A DNA stretch of 46,421 nt from positions 1 through 46,421 of the forward strand of contig JAJFLU010000030.1 in assembly GCA_021772515.1 (NCBI GenBank). Direction: 5' to 3'. This DNA comes from Opitutales bacterium. Its GTDB lineage: Bacteria > Verrucomicrobiota > Verrucomicrobiia > Opitutales > UBA2987. The position numbers and the translations under genes are program-made. Positions 1 through 8,801 of the stretch are shown here, piece after piece. The notes below the pieces were generated by a model. The model searched no databases and had not been told where the DNA came from. It saw only the letters and a program-made list of their open reading frames with translations. Position 1 is the stretch's first letter, and each line of letters starts with the position of its first letter.

Positions 1-85
1 ATACCTGGCCGGCTGTTAGGCCATCGAGTATCATCAATTTTACTGCCTCCTTCTTGAACTCTATGCTATAGCGTCTTCTTCCCAT
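1..85 (-). CDS. IS3-family transposase OrfA, N-terminal part only
   Basis: Partial gene, cut by the window edge. The start is the ATG at 85-83, preceded by an AGGAG Shine-Dalgarno sequence about seven bases upstream. The 28 visible residues begin MGRRRYSIEFKKEAVKLM, which matches the usual opening of the helix-turn-helix OrfA (transposase_8 family) that binds the element ends. Nothing can be said about whether the gene is intact downstream. It is too short to assign an IS subgroup. Confidence 0.7.
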   Translation of the reverse strand, partial: MGRRRYSIEFKKEAVKLMILDGLTAGQV

Positions 86-136
86 TCTTCGATTCTCCTT
101 TTGCGAGAATCTCGTGTCCACTTTTTCCAGTGCACA
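1..136 (-). mobile_element. Terminal fragment of an IS3-family insertion sequence
   Basis: Only one end of the element is inside the window. Read on the minus strand it starts at base 136 with TGTGCACTGGAAAAAGTGG and continues GACACGAG, the TG...GGACACG layout typical of IS3-family terminal repeats, and is followed after about 50 bases by the start of an OrfA-type transposase gene. The rest lies beyond base 1. A related but not identical end (TGTACTGGG...GGGACACGG) occurs at 44748, so the organism carries more than one element of this type. Confidence 0.7.
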
Positions 137-258
137 TCAAAGGTTGCGATTAGCAAGATGGCTAGCAAGAATCCAGGGGCACCTTACTTTATTATATGGA
201 TTTTAGTTAGATTTTCAGCTATTAAGAAATTAATTCGTGAAAAATAGGTAATAACACG

Positions 259-903
259 ATGCCCACACAGCAGATGGAACATTTGGTTGAACGATACGTC
301 GATGCCAAAGAAGTGATCATCGATGAAGGCTTTGACTATGAACTAGATTGGCAGCAGGAGTTGGATTTTACCAACACTCAAGAAAGTGATTTTCTTAGAG
401 AAGCCGCTTGGGTGATTTTGTCATCGGGAATGCGTGAAGCTATTATTCGTATGAAGTTCCCGGAAATTACGAGCGCCTTTCTTGGGTTTAGCAATGCGGC
501 AGTTATTATAGACAATGCCAACAAATGCCATGCCGATGCAATGGAATCGTTCGGCCATACAGGTAAAATTGATGCGATTATTAGCCTGGCCTTAAGGGTT
601 GTGAACGATGGTTTCGAAACAATAAAAAATTTAACAAGTCTCAACGGTGTCAAATATTTACAGTCTTTTGCCTTCATCGGACCCGCGACAAGCTATCATC
701 TTGCGAAAAACTTGGGATTAAATGTGTCAAAGCCAGACCGCCATTTATGTCGCGTTGCAGAGGTTTCCGGCTTCGACTCGGTAGAAGAACTGTGTGAAAA
801 AATTTCCAATATAACCGGTGATTCTGTACCTGTTGTAGATTTGGTAATCTGGAGATTCGCTACAATACGCAGTGATTATCTACTGTGGTTTGGAAAAAAA
901 TAA
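259..903 (+). CDS. HhH-GPD DNA glycosylase-like protein (orphan)
   Basis: A 214-residue soluble protein. The C-terminal half reads like the core of the HhH-GPD base-excision-repair superfamily: a helix-hairpin-helix-like stretch at residues 134-153 (YLQSFAFIGPATSYHLAKNL) followed by KPDRHLCR at 158-165, where Asp160 sits where these enzymes carry their catalytic aspartate. The N-terminal 130 residues are not recognised. No Cys cluster for a 4Fe-4S site is seen, unlike MutY/EndoIII. The gene is clearly more AT-rich than most of the window, stands alone between an IS end and glnA (convergent with glnA, 57 bases apart), and may have been acquired horizontally. An AGGT lies about ten bases before the ATG. 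Family assignment rests on motif reading; function as a glycosylase is an inference. Confidence 0.5.
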   Translation: MPTQQMEHLVERYVDAKEVIIDEGFDYELDWQQELDFTNTQESDFLREAAWVILSSGMREAIIRMKFPEITSAFLGFSNAAVIIDNANKCHADAMESFGHTGKIDAIISLALRVVNDGFETIKNLTSLNGVKYLQSFAFIGPATSYHLAKNLGLNVSKPDRHLCRVAEVSGFDSVEELCEKISNITGDSVPVVDLVIWRFATIRSDYLLWFGKK

Positions 904-960
904 CTTGGATAGTCTGCCTGGTTTGTAGCCGGTGTAATGTTTGGGATTTGGTTTATTTGC

Positions 961-2370
961 TCAAACGTCGTAATAGAGAAAATATTCGTAGGGGTGCGTC
1001 CGCAGGCGAACTTCGTCATACTCATCCATTTTAAGTTCGATATAGTTATCGATAAAATCCTCTGTAAAAACATCCCCCTTGAGGAGGAATTCGCGATCTT
1101 CGGCTAACGCTTCGAGCGAGCCCCGCAGTGAATCCGGCACGTAGTGCAGATTAGTCGCCTCTTCCGGGGGCAGGTCGTAGAGGTTTTTGTCCATCGGCTC
1201 ACCGGGATCGATCTTGTTTTCTATACCGTCCAGCCCCGCCATCAGCAGCGCCGAAAACGCCAGATACGGGTTGCTCGAGGGGTCCGGGCAGCGAAACTCG
1301 ACCCGCTTTGCATTGGGGCTCGGGCTATAGGTCGGTATGCGGCATATGGCCGACCGGTTGCGGGCCGAGTAGGCCAGAATAACGGGGGCTTCATAACCCG
1401 GCACGAGTCTTTTGTAACTATTGTTGGTCGGGTTACAGATGGCGCACAGGGCGGGAGCGTGTTTAAGCAGCCCGCCAATATACCAGAGCGCTTCCTGGCT
1501 CAAACCCGCATAACCATCACCAGCAAAAAGCGGTTTGCCATCCCTCCACAGGGACGAGTGGATGTGCATCCCCGAGCCGTTGTCCCCAAAAATCGGTTTC
1601 GGCATAAATGTGGCCGATTTGCCATTCTTGAATGCCACGTTTTTAACCACATATTTATAGAGGCAAAGGTGGTCCCCCATGGTCAGCAATTTGTTAAACC
1701 GCAAATCGATTTCGGCCTGCCCCCCGGTCGCCACCTCATGGTGCTGGGCCTCCACCTCGAGCCCAAGATCGAGCATCGTGAGGACCATTTCATTGCGCAA
1801 ATCCATCGTCTGGTCACCCGGAGGAACCGGCAAATACCCCTCCTTATGCCGAATCTTATAAGCCTGGTTGGGGGATTCCTCCCGCCCGCTATTCCAGATG
1901 CCTTCCACCGAATCTACACGGTAAAAGGACTCATTGGAGGCGGCCCCATAGCGCACATCATCAAATATAAAAAACTCCGCCTCGGGCCCGAAATAAGCCG
2001 TTTCGGCAATACCCGTAGAACGCAGGTAATCCCCGGCTTTTTTTGCCACTCCACGGGGCGAGCGATCATAGGGTTCCCGAGTTATCGGCTCCTCGATATC
2101 GCAAATGAGGCTCAAGGTAGTCGCTTCGATAAATGGATCGATAAACGCGGTCGCCGCATCCGGCAAAACCAGCATATCGGACGCCTCGATGCCCTTCCAC
2201 CCACGGATAGACGAGCCATCGAAACCCAGCCCCTCCTCGAAAGTTTCTTCCGACAACTCGCCCACCGGCACCGTGAAATGCTGCCACGAACCATGGATAT
2301 CACAAAATTTGAGGTCGACCATCTTGACCTCCTTTTCACTGGCCAGCGTAAGAACTTCTTTTGGTGTCAT
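961..2370 (-). CDS. glnA: Type I glutamine synthetase
   Basis: Condenses ammonia and glutamate to glutamine with ATP; a cytoplasmic dodecamer. The 469-residue length equals that of the E. coli enzyme. Recognisable pieces are the beta-grasp N-terminal domain with [11 protein letters not shown] near residue 50, the metal/glutamate motif [10 protein letters not shown] near 130, the ATP-binding [14 protein letters not shown] segment near 265 and [17 protein letters not shown] near 320. Tyr398 in NLYDLPPEE is at the adenylylation position (Tyr397 of the mature E. coli protein), so the enzyme is GSI-beta and probably controlled by covalent AMP transfer; no adenylyltransferase or PII gene is in the window. 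It is divergent from the O-antigen ligase gene, with 94 bases between starts. The start follows an AAGGAA ribosome-binding site. Confidence 0.97.
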   Translation of the reverse strand: MTPKEVLTLASEKEVKMVDLKFCDIHGSWQHFTVPVGELSEETFEEGLGFDGSSIRGWKGIEASDMLVLPDAATAFIDPFIEATTLSLICDIEEPITREPYDRSPRGVAKKAGDYLRSTGIAETAYFGPEAEFFIFDDVRYGAASNESFYRVDSVEGIWNSGREESPNQAYKIRHKEGYLPVPPGDQTMDLRNEMVLTMLDLGLEVEAQHHEVATGGQAEIDLRFNKLLTMGDHLCLYKYVVKNVAFKNGKSATFMPKPIFGDNGSGMHIHSSLWRDGKPLFAGDGYAGLSQEALWYIGGLLKHAPALCAICNPTNNSYKRLVPGYEAPVILAYSARNRSAICRIPTYSPSPNAKRVEFRCPDPSSNPYLAFSALLMAGLDGIENKIDPGEPMDKNLYDLPPEEATNLHYVPDSLRGSLEALAEDREFLLKGDVFTEDFIDNYIELKMDEYDEVRLRTHPYEYFLYYDV

Positions 2371-2464
2371 AGTTGTTTCCTTAATTGGTAGGTTGGTTGT
2401 TGCTCCAAATGTTTTTTTGTCTATTTTTTAACGGTTTAAAAAGCCTATATGGGAAGCACGATCA

Positions 2465-4423
2465 ATGCCAAACAGGAAAACTTCGTCCCGAATGGACAAA
2501 AATGACCAGCGGAGGCGTTCCCCGAACGGCGATTGGCGGGACTGGATAATTATTTCCCTCCTCGGATTGGTGGTCGCCTATGCGGTTTACCATCTCGGGG
2601 GGCATCATCCAAAAGCTGAAATGACTCAAAGCTGGATGCTGGGCCTTTTGCTGGCATTGCATGGAGTCTTCATGGCCTCGCGCCCCGCCATAACCCGGCG
2701 GATTCACGGTGTGGGGCTCCTTTTTCTGCCCTATTTGGCCTATGCGGGCATCCGCTGCGTTTACAATTCACCCATGCCCTGGCAAGCCTGGGAGGAATTT
2801 CTCGTGCTCTGCCAAGGCTATATCGTTTTTTGGCTCGCCCTCCACCATATACGAAACCGCAGACAGGCCCTTTTCCTTTTGGCCATTTTGACCCTGGCCG
2901 GCCTGATGACCTTTGGCGCAGCCTGCTACCAGCATGTCGAAAACCCCCAATGGCTGCCGATGGGCAGGCATCAAATCTCCTATTCGGGCCGCGCTTCGGG
3001 CACTTTCGGCGCGCCCACCCATTTTGGTGCCTGCATGGGGCTGCTTGCCTCCCTGTTGCTGTTTCTGGCAGCCTCCTCCCGGTTTTCCCTCGTCGAACGC
3101 CTCTTATGCGGCTTTCTGACCCTCCTTTTCGGAGCCGGTCTGGTTGCTTCGGGCAGCCGGGGTGGCTGGATCGGCATGGCCGCCGCGTTACTCAGTTTTC
3201 CCTATTTTTTAACTCCCAACTGGCGATACCGCATCGCCGGATGGGCGGTTGCAGGATTTTTGACCACTGCCATTTCCCTCGTTCTCTATTTCAAAGTGCC
3301 CCTCGTTCACCTCAGGGTGGACCAACTGATCGAATACGGTGGTGAACCCACCCGCAAATGGATGTGGAGAGCCGGTTGGGATATTTTCAAAGACCATCCC
3401 CTCCTCGGCAGCGGCACAGCCAGTTATCAGCTACTATTCGAGCATTACCGGATTCCCGAGGCTCAGATCGCCCCCATTTACACCCATAATGACTACCTCA
3501 ACATCCTCAGCAATCTGGGTATTCTGGGATTTCTCCTGTTTTTTGGCCCCTGCGGCTGGATTCTGTGGAAAGCCTGGCGGGCATGGCAAAAAAAGCCCTT
3601 CAAGGTCGTCATTAAGGACAAAAAGGAAAAGCGCCGGAGGACTCCGTTTTCCAAAATGATGCTCGGAGGGCTCCTCATTGCCTTTATGGGTTTCAGCCTG
3701 CATTTATTTGTAGATTTTCATTTCGAAATACCCGCGCTTCTGTTTATGACAGCCATATATTTTGCCATGCTGGCCGTCTATACCAAACCTCGAAACTGGC
3801 GCGGAATACACCTTCGCGGAAAACTCACCGCCGGACTTTGGCTCTCTCTCTGCCTTCTCGGTGGCGGCGTTTTCGCCCTGCGGGGAACTTCCACCTTTAT
3901 GGCCGCAAACTACTTTCTCGAAGGAGAAGACCTCCGCGAAGATTACGTGGCCGAATTTTCACTCTACAAGCAAGATCGCCCCTATGTGGAAAAAATGATC
4001 CAAAAATACCAGGACGCTCTCCGCTGGGAACCACGGCACGGCAAGGCCTGGAACGACCTCTCACTCATTTACCTCCAATCCTATCACCTGGACCCCAAAA
4101 ATTACCGCGAAATCGCTGACAAAGCCCAATTTTGCGCCCAAAAAGCGATCGCCATCAGTGATCAAAGCTGGGAATCCCATGCCTATCTCGGCATGGCCCG
4201 GCAAATGATTGGAACCGACTCAAAGGAGGTCATTGAGAAGCATTTCAGGCGTGCAATCGAGCTCTCGCCGACCAGTTTGGCGGCATGGAGTTACTACGCT
4301 GATTTTCTGGGACGCGACCCCTCTCGAAAAAAGGAAGCGCTGGATGCCATCGAAAAAGCATTAAAGCTTGACCGTTCCGGTAAAAATGCGATACTATTAA
4401 AGCAGAAGTTATTGGCACCTTAA
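2465..4423 (+). CDS. O-antigen ligase family membrane protein with C-terminal TPR region
   Basis: A 652-residue polytopic inner-membrane protein. About a dozen hydrophobic segments span residues 20-470. The Wzy_C/WaaL-type signature is present: an Arg in GSRGGWIGM near 240, and a large periplasmic loop ending in HNDYLNILSNLG with His341. Members of this family ligate or polymerise lipid-linked glycans, or in some lineages glycosylate proteins; the acceptor cannot be told here. Residues about 505-652 are soluble and look like tetratricopeptide repeats (WEPRHGKAWNDLSLIYL, then SWESHAYLGMARQ). The N-terminus could also begin at the ATG at 2492. No other polysaccharide genes are adjacent; the FecR-domain gene follows after 19 bases and is likely cotranscribed. 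Confidence 0.85.
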   Translation: MPNRKTSSRMDKNDQRRRSPNGDWRDWIIISLLGLVVAYAVYHLGGHHPKAEMTQSWMLGLLLALHGVFMASRPAITRRIHGVGLLFLPYLAYAGIRCVYNSPMPWQAWEEFLVLCQGYIVFWLALHHIRNRRQALFLLAILTLAGLMTFGAACYQHVENPQWLPMGRHQISYSGRASGTFGAPTHFGACMGLLASLLLFLAASSRFSLVERLLCGFLTLLFGAGLVASGSRGGWIGMAAALLSFPYFLTPNWRYRIAGWAVAGFLTTAISLVLYFKVPLVHLRVDQLIEYGGEPTRKWMWRAGWDIFKDHPLLGSGTASYQLLFEHYRIPEAQIAPIYTHNDYLNILSNLGILGFLLFFGPCGWILWKAWRAWQKKPFKVVIKDKKEKRRRTPFSKMMLGGLLIAFMGFSLHLFVDFHFEIPALLFMTAIYFAMLAVYTKPRNWRGIHLRGKLTAGLWLSLCLLGGGVFALRGTSTFMAANYFLEGEDLREDYVAEFSLYKQDRPYVEKMIQKYQDALRWEPRHGKAWNDLSLIYLQSYHLDPKNYREIADKAQFCAQKAIAISDQSWESHAYLGMARQMIGTDSKEVIEKHFRRAIELSPTSLAAWSYYADFLGRDPSRKKEALDAIEKALKLDRSGKNAILLKQKLLAP

Positions 4424-4442
4424 TTCTAACAGAAGTTTTCAA

Positions 4443-5360
4443 ATGTCCTTCAATCGTTCACTCCCGGCGGCGATATTTTTCTTTTCCCTTTTAATTGCCC
4501 TACCTGCCCAGTTACTATCGCAGGCGACCAACGTCATCATCCTGGCTAATGTCAGGGGAAGCGTTACGGTTACCAACGACGTTACCGGCGCATCCACTCC
4601 CGGTGCCAATGGTGCCCAAATTACTGCGCAATACACCGTCGAAACAGGGGTGGACGGCTCTGTAGCGCTTCTTTTTTCATCCGGCTCCACGGTTACCATC
4701 GAGGAAAATTCCAAGCTTCAGGTCGCCCAATTTACCCAGGAACCCCACCAGGAAACGGGCCGTTTGACCGGTTTAACCCGCGAGCCCAGTGTATCTACCA
4801 CCCGCCTGAAACTCGATTATGGTAACATTGTCGGCAGCACCAAAAGACTCCGCGCCCGATCCACCTACGAGGTCGAGACCCCCGTCGGTATAGCAGGAAT
4901 CCGAGGCACCGACTGGTTTGTGCGAATCCAGCAAATTACCGGCCAGGCTATCACAGCGATCGTCGGTGTTACCCAAGGTCTCGTCGAATTCACCCCCACC
5001 GGCGCTAATATCAGCCAGATTCCCGGAGATAAGCAGGTCGTTGTCACCGTGACGACCGATGATGACGGCACGCCACAAATAGAGGTTTCCGGGGTTGCTG
5101 ATTTACCACCGGAAGTCGCCGCAGAAGTTAATGCAATCGTCGCCGAAGCCAATGAAGCCCTTGATGAAGTCGCAGAGCAAATGCAGGATGCTGCCGGCGA
5201 TGGTGAACCCGAACCTGAACCCGAGCCAGAACCGGAACCCGAGCCAGAGCCCGAACCGGAGCCAGAACCCGAACCGGAGCCAGAACCCACTACTCCCCCC
5301 CCAGCGCCAGATCCCGTACCGCCACCAGTGGATCCCACAGAAACATTGGGAGATACCTGA
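4443..5360 (+). CDS. Secreted FecR-domain protein with Glu-Pro repeat tail
   Basis: A 305-residue protein with an N-terminal signal peptide (residues 1 to about 28, hydrophobic FFFSLLIALPAQLLSQA). Residues about 35-170 form a FecR-like domain (pattern of charged/hydrophobic beta strands with SGSTVTIEENSKL and a later GIAGIRGTDWFVR, a very typical FecR signature). There is no helical sigma-regulator-type N-terminal membrane segment and no ECF sigma gene nearby, so it is probably an extracytoplasmic structural or ligand-binding protein rather than a classical anti-sigma factor. Residues 255-282 are fourteen uninterrupted Glu-Pro pairs, followed by a Pro/Thr-rich end, which would form a stiff extended rod. 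It follows the O-antigen ligase gene by 19 bases and precedes a CHASE2 cyclase; FecR and CHASE2 genes are often neighbours in several phyla. Confidence 0.8.
   Translation: MSFNRSLPAAIFFFSLLIALPAQLLSQATNVIILANVRGSVTVTNDVTGASTPGANGAQITAQYTVETGVDGSVALLFSSGSTVTIEENSKLQVAQFTQEPHQETGRLTGLTREPSVSTTRLKLDYGNIVGSTKRLRARSTYEVETPVGIAGIRGTDWFVRIQQITGQAITAIVGVTQGLVEFTPTGANISQIPGDKQVVVTVTTDDDGTPQIEVSGVADLPPEVAAEVNAIVAEANEALDEVAEQMQDAAGDGEPEPEPEPEPEPEPEPEPEPEPEPEPEPTTPPPAPDPVPPPVDPTETLGDT
5205..5288 (+). repeat. Glu-Pro coding microrepeat (14 x 6 bases)
   Basis: Tandem hexanucleotides of the form GA(A/G)CC(N) encode fourteen Glu-Pro pairs inside the FecR-domain gene. The units vary at the third codon positions (GAACCC, GAGCCA, GAACCG and others), so the array is imperfect at DNA level but perfect at protein level, which points to selection on the protein and lowers slippage. 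The opposite strand has a long open Gly-Ser frame that I regard as a by-product. Confidence 0.9.
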
Positions 5361-5400
5361 TCTTCCCCCAACGATCACGATTATATCGCGCGGTAAATCT

Positions 5401-5423
5401 ATGCCGGTGTAGTATACCGGCAT
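5401..5423. terminator. Perfect 8-bp hairpin after the FecR gene
   Basis: ATGCCGGT and ACCGGCAT are exact reverse complements separated by a 7-base loop, 41 bases after the FecR-gene stop. No T-run follows, so it is a weak candidate for an intrinsic terminator; it could equally be a binding site upstream of the cyclase gene. The remainder of the 233-base gap (5361-5593) shows nothing else I can support. Confidence 0.4.
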
Positions 5424-5593
5424 TCGCGATCAGGGACATCGGAAGGATTGGCAGAATTTTGTGGTTCCCTCTGCTGCTCGCCTGCCGTTCTCGAACGAAT
5501 TGTCACCCCGACTCCCCACTTTCCTGAAAAAATCTTTTTATGTTGTTAGCGCCCCGGTAAATCCCTTACAAAAGAGCTTGTTCCGCAGGTTCT

Positions 5594-7873
5594 ATGCTTA
5601 AAGGGTTTCCAGATTTCTTAAAACGATTGCTTCTCATCCTGCCGATTCCCTTAATCTGGCTGGCACTCTGGCATTTCGGATTCCTCACCTTTCTCGAAAA
5701 CAAGGCCATGGACTGGCGATTCCGAGTCCGAGGTGAAATCGACGCCCCCGTAAAATTAATCTACGTCGATCTCGATGCGGACACAAATAGACAATTTGGT
5801 GAAAAACCCTGGCCGCGCGTAAATTATGGCCGAGTCGCCGAATACCTTCTTTATTTCGGAAAAATTAAAGCGATCGGCTTCGATTTGGTGATGTCTCAAT
5901 TCGTCGGTTCTACCTTGGTGCCCAAAGAATTAATCGATCACGATGTACAACAATTTGCTGAGGTTACCCGCTACTATCCGAACATTATTTTGGCGACGGC
6001 CTACACTGGAGAGAAAGGTAAGCAGTTGCCACTGGTTTACATCAAAAAAGACAAATACGATATTAAAACGAACGACAGGCCTGAAACGCCCCATCCCAGA
6101 TTTGTCGGAATTGAACAAATGGGTCTGATAAACACAGACGAACAACTTAGTGGTGGAGTGGTTTCTCGCTGGGTTCCCTGTTATGCGGAATCGTATTTCA
6201 AGCCTTTCGATAAGGAGTTAGTCTATTACCAAATTGCGCTGCAGTTGGCTCGTGTCAGCCACGGACTCCCTCCCGATTCGATTAAACGGTACGATGACCG
6301 CATCGATCTTGTGGATTTGCAGGGCATCCCAGTCATTAGCATTCCCCTTTGGGAGAAGCAGATGCTGGAGGTCAATTATTTTTCCAAATTTTATTCGAAA
6401 AAAACGCCTCATTACAGCATGATAACGGTGGCGGATGCCTTTGATAGGCTAAAAGGTATAAAGGCAAATGGTGTAATCGAAGAGGATGAAGCAAAAGCGA
6501 AAAAAATGAAGGCTGAAGCCGAAAGGTTCTTCGCGGAATTCAATGATGCCATCGTCCTCATTGGCCCCACCGACCCACTCCTTCAAGATCTCGCCCCGAG
6601 CCCCTTCGACGACAATCCCGTGCCCAAGGTCGGCGTGCATGGCAATGTCCTTAAAACCATATTTTCCGGCCTCTACATCCAGCGGCTGCCCCGGTGGGTC
6701 AAGATTGGCCTGACCTTTCTACTAACCCTCATCGTTGCCATGATGGCCACCACAACCGGAAAAAGCGGCGGCTTGGCAAAATTGGCGGGTGGGTTTATTC
6801 TCGTCGCATACGCCTTTCTCGTTTTTTGGGAATTCAAGGAATATCACCGCGTCATACCACTGATTACCCCAATCGGTTCAGCCATGTCTGCCAGCCTCAT
6901 CGGGGCCATGGTGCAGTTGCTCATCGAGGAAAAACAAAAGGGCCGCATCAAGGGCATGTTCGGCACCTACCTCTCCCCGGAACTCGTCAACACCATGGTG
7001 GAATCGGGCGAGGAGCCCCATTTGGGCGGTGAAACGGCGATAATCTCCGCCTATTTCAGCGATGTCCAGAGCTTCTCCGCTTTTTCCGAAAAACTGACTC
7101 CAGAGCAACTCGTCGATCTCATGAATGAATACCTCACCGCCATGTCGGACATTCTCATGGACGAGGGCTGTTTTGTGGATAAATACATCGGTGACGCCAT
7201 CGTCGGCATCTTCAATGCCCCCGTCGCCCTCGAAGACCACGCCCTCAGAGCTTGTGTGTCCTCACAGCTAATGCAGAAAAGGCAGGGCGAACTCCGGGAC
7301 AAATGGAAGGCCGAGGGCGACAAATGGCCCACCATCGTCGGCCAGATGCAGACCCGCATGGGCGTCAACACGGGACACGCCACCGTCGGCAACATGGGCT
7401 CCGAAAAAAAATTCAACTACACCATGATGGGAGACACCGTCAACCTCGCCGCCCGTTGCGAAAGCGGGGCCAAAGCCTACGGCGTTTATACCATGATAAC
7501 GGGAGAAACCAAGGCCGAGGCGGAAAAATTCGGCGACACCTGCGTATTTCGTTACCTCGACAAAATCATTGTCAAGGGCCGCACCCAACCCGCTGTGATG
7601 TATGAAATCATGGGCCTGCGAGCGGACTTAACCGGAGAGGCCTTCAAATGCCTCAGGATATTCGATGATGCCATGGAAAAATTCCTCGCCCAGGAGTGGG
7701 ACGCCGCCATCGAACTGTTCGAACAGGCCGCCCTTCTCGAACCCAACCGCCCCGAATTGAATCCTTTCGCCCCCACGACCCCATCCAAGGTCCTCATCGA
7801 ACGCGCCAATGACATGAAAGAAAACCCACCCGGCGCGGATTGGGATGGCGTTTACGTAATGACCTCAAAGTAA
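5594..7873 (+). CDS. CHASE2-domain class III adenylate cyclase
   Basis: A 759-residue membrane-bound nucleotide cyclase. Layout: one membrane helix near residues 10-30, a large extracytoplasmic CHASE2 sensor domain (about 35-365, with the typical MDWRFRVRG and PWPRVNYGRVAEYLL), two or three membrane helices (about 370-445), then a class III catalytic domain (about 480-660) and a short helical tail resembling a TPR. The catalytic residues are all visible: metal-binding Asp490 (YFSDVQSFS) and Asp534 (YIGDAIVG), Lys530 in DKYIGDA for adenine recognition with Asp in MMGDTVN, and transition-state Asn617 and Arg621 (NLAARCE). ATP rather than GTP specificity is therefore likely, giving cAMP from a periplasmic signal. 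The signal is unknown. A weak AGG is seen before the ATG. A cyclic-nucleotide-binding SulP transporter at 28409 is a possible effector. Confidence 0.93.
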   Translation: MLKGFPDFLKRLLLILPIPLIWLALWHFGFLTFLENKAMDWRFRVRGEIDAPVKLIYVDLDADTNRQFGEKPWPRVNYGRVAEYLLYFGKIKAIGFDLVMSQFVGSTLVPKELIDHDVQQFAEVTRYYPNIILATAYTGEKGKQLPLVYIKKDKYDIKTNDRPETPHPRFVGIEQMGLINTDEQLSGGVVSRWVPCYAESYFKPFDKELVYYQIALQLARVSHGLPPDSIKRYDDRIDLVDLQGIPVISIPLWEKQMLEVNYFSKFYSKKTPHYSMITVADAFDRLKGIKANGVIEEDEAKAKKMKAEAERFFAEFNDAIVLIGPTDPLLQDLAPSPFDDNPVPKVGVHGNVLKTIFSGLYIQRLPRWVKIGLTFLLTLIVAMMATTTGKSGGLAKLAGGFILVAYAFLVFWEFKEYHRVIPLITPIGSAMSASLIGAMVQLLIEEKQKGRIKGMFGTYLSPELVNTMVESGEEPHLGGETAIISAYFSDVQSFSAFSEKLTPEQLVDLMNEYLTAMSDILMDEGCFVDKYIGDAIVGIFNAPVALEDHALRACVSSQLMQKRQGELRDKWKAEGDKWPTIVGQMQTRMGVNTGHATVGNMGSEKKFNYTMMGDTVNLAARCESGAKAYGVYTMITGETKAEAEKFGDTCVFRYLDKIIVKGRTQPAVMYEIMGLRADLTGEAFKCLRIFDDAMEKFLAQEWDAAIELFEQAALLEPNRPELNPFAPTTPSKVLIERANDMKENPPGADWDGVYVMTSK

Positions 7874-7895
7874 CCCGGGCGGGCGGGAGAGGCAT

Positions 7896-8354
7896 CTATC
7901 TCGCGATATCGGCCTGAGTGAGTACCTTGAACCCATTCCCATTGAGAACATCGGAGGCCAGATCGATATCCTCAAGGCTGATGACGAGCCCGCATTTGCC
8001 CTTGGGCCGCATGATAAAAGGATAGGTGTAGTAGATATTGATCTCGGCCTGTAAAAGAGCCGTCGTAACGCCCTTGAGCTTCGATTCATCATCGAACTCC
8101 ACACCGACCACCTGGCATTTTGTATAAAAATAGCCATACTCCTCGATTAGACGGCGGCCCCCCTGCGGGTCGTCCAGAACCAGCCGTATAATCGTGCTAT
8201 CGGTAGTATCCTGGGTGCTCAAAGCCATCACATGAAACCCCCGCGAACTCAGCCGCTTGAGCAGTTCATTGAGGCGGCCCACCTTATTGTCGGCAAACAC
8301 AGAAAGCTGCCAAATCGGCTCCCCAAGCACAGACTCCAAAACATCAGAACTCAT
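7896..8354 (-). CDS. Tandem ACT-domain protein
   Basis: A 152-residue protein made of two ACT modules: residues about 10-75 (IWQLSVFADNKVGRLNELLK, then GFHVMALSTQD) and 80-150 (QVVGVEFDDESKLKGVTTAL, then INIYYTYPF). ACT domains bind small ligands, mostly amino acids, and regulate enzymes or transporters; stand-alone double-ACT proteins of this kind have no fixed function. I chose the ATG at 8354; a TTG three codons upstream is also in frame. It is convergent with the cyclase gene (22 bases between stops) and lies on the same strand as, but far from, the glutamate dehydrogenase gene, so a role in amino-acid sensing is plausible but not shown. Confidence 0.8.
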   Translation of the reverse strand: MSSDVLESVLGEPIWQLSVFADNKVGRLNELLKRLSSRGFHVMALSTQDTTDSTIIRLVLDDPQGGRRLIEEYGYFYTKCQVVGVEFDDESKLKGVTTALLQAEINIYYTYPFIMRPKGKCGLVISLEDIDLASDVLNGNGFKVLTQADIAR

Positions 8355-8437
8355 CCCAAACAATCTACCACCAAAATCCCCCTAAAACAACTCATTTTGC
8401 GCCTATCCATTGCTAAGGCTTCCCGCTAACAACTGCC

Positions 8438-8737
8438 TCATCCTACTAAACCTTTCTGATTAACTAACTCGTCATAAAAAATGAGTAGAATATGAGCGAT
8501 ATACAATAGTATTCCTATGATACTGCCGAAAAAGAAAGTTCTTAAATTCCATCGATTTGTATACCACTTGAACGAGAAAAATGTAATTATGGCAGATAAA
8601 AAAATTACATTTAATTGAAACAAATTCCCAAAGGGCATTACAAAAATTGAAAGAATAAAATATAATACATAGCTATAGCCAAACCCTCCGCTAAATCCGA
8701 AAATTAAGTCTGATATACCTTTCAATACTTTAGTCAT
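8438..8737 (-). CDS. Small hydrophobic membrane protein, unknown function
   Basis: A 99-residue protein with three probable membrane helices (about residues 20-42, 43-58 and 66-90), rich in Phe, Ile and Leu, with a basic N-terminus (MTKVLKG) and a charged C-terminus. I do not recognise a family. The DNA is markedly more AT-rich than the neighbouring genes, which suggests recent arrival or relaxed selection. ATG start; no strong ribosome-binding site. It sits between the ACT gene and the NAD-GDH gene on the same strand, with 64 bases to the GDH stop. It could be a chance reading frame, but the continuous hydrophobic pattern argues for a real protein. Confidence 0.5.
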   Translation of the reverse strand: MTKVLKGISDLIFGFSGGFGYSYVLYFILSIFVMPFGNLFQLNVIFLSAIITFFSFKWYTNRWNLRTFFFGSIIGILLYIAHILLIFYDELVNQKGLVG

Positions 8738-8801
8738 AAAATTAAGAAATCAGGCCTCGATATTCTAACACTTTATTGGGATAAATTTCTTAGAGCTAGT
8801 T

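Noticed and set aside
1144..2391. 415-codon frame on the plus strand opposite glnA
   Set aside because: It is the antisense of glutamine synthetase, rich in Arg/His/Pro as expected for a shadow frame.
4865..5371. Long open frame on the minus strand with Gly-Ser repeats
   Set aside because: It is the mirror of the Glu-Pro tract in the FecR gene, which has a signal peptide, family signature and upstream partner.
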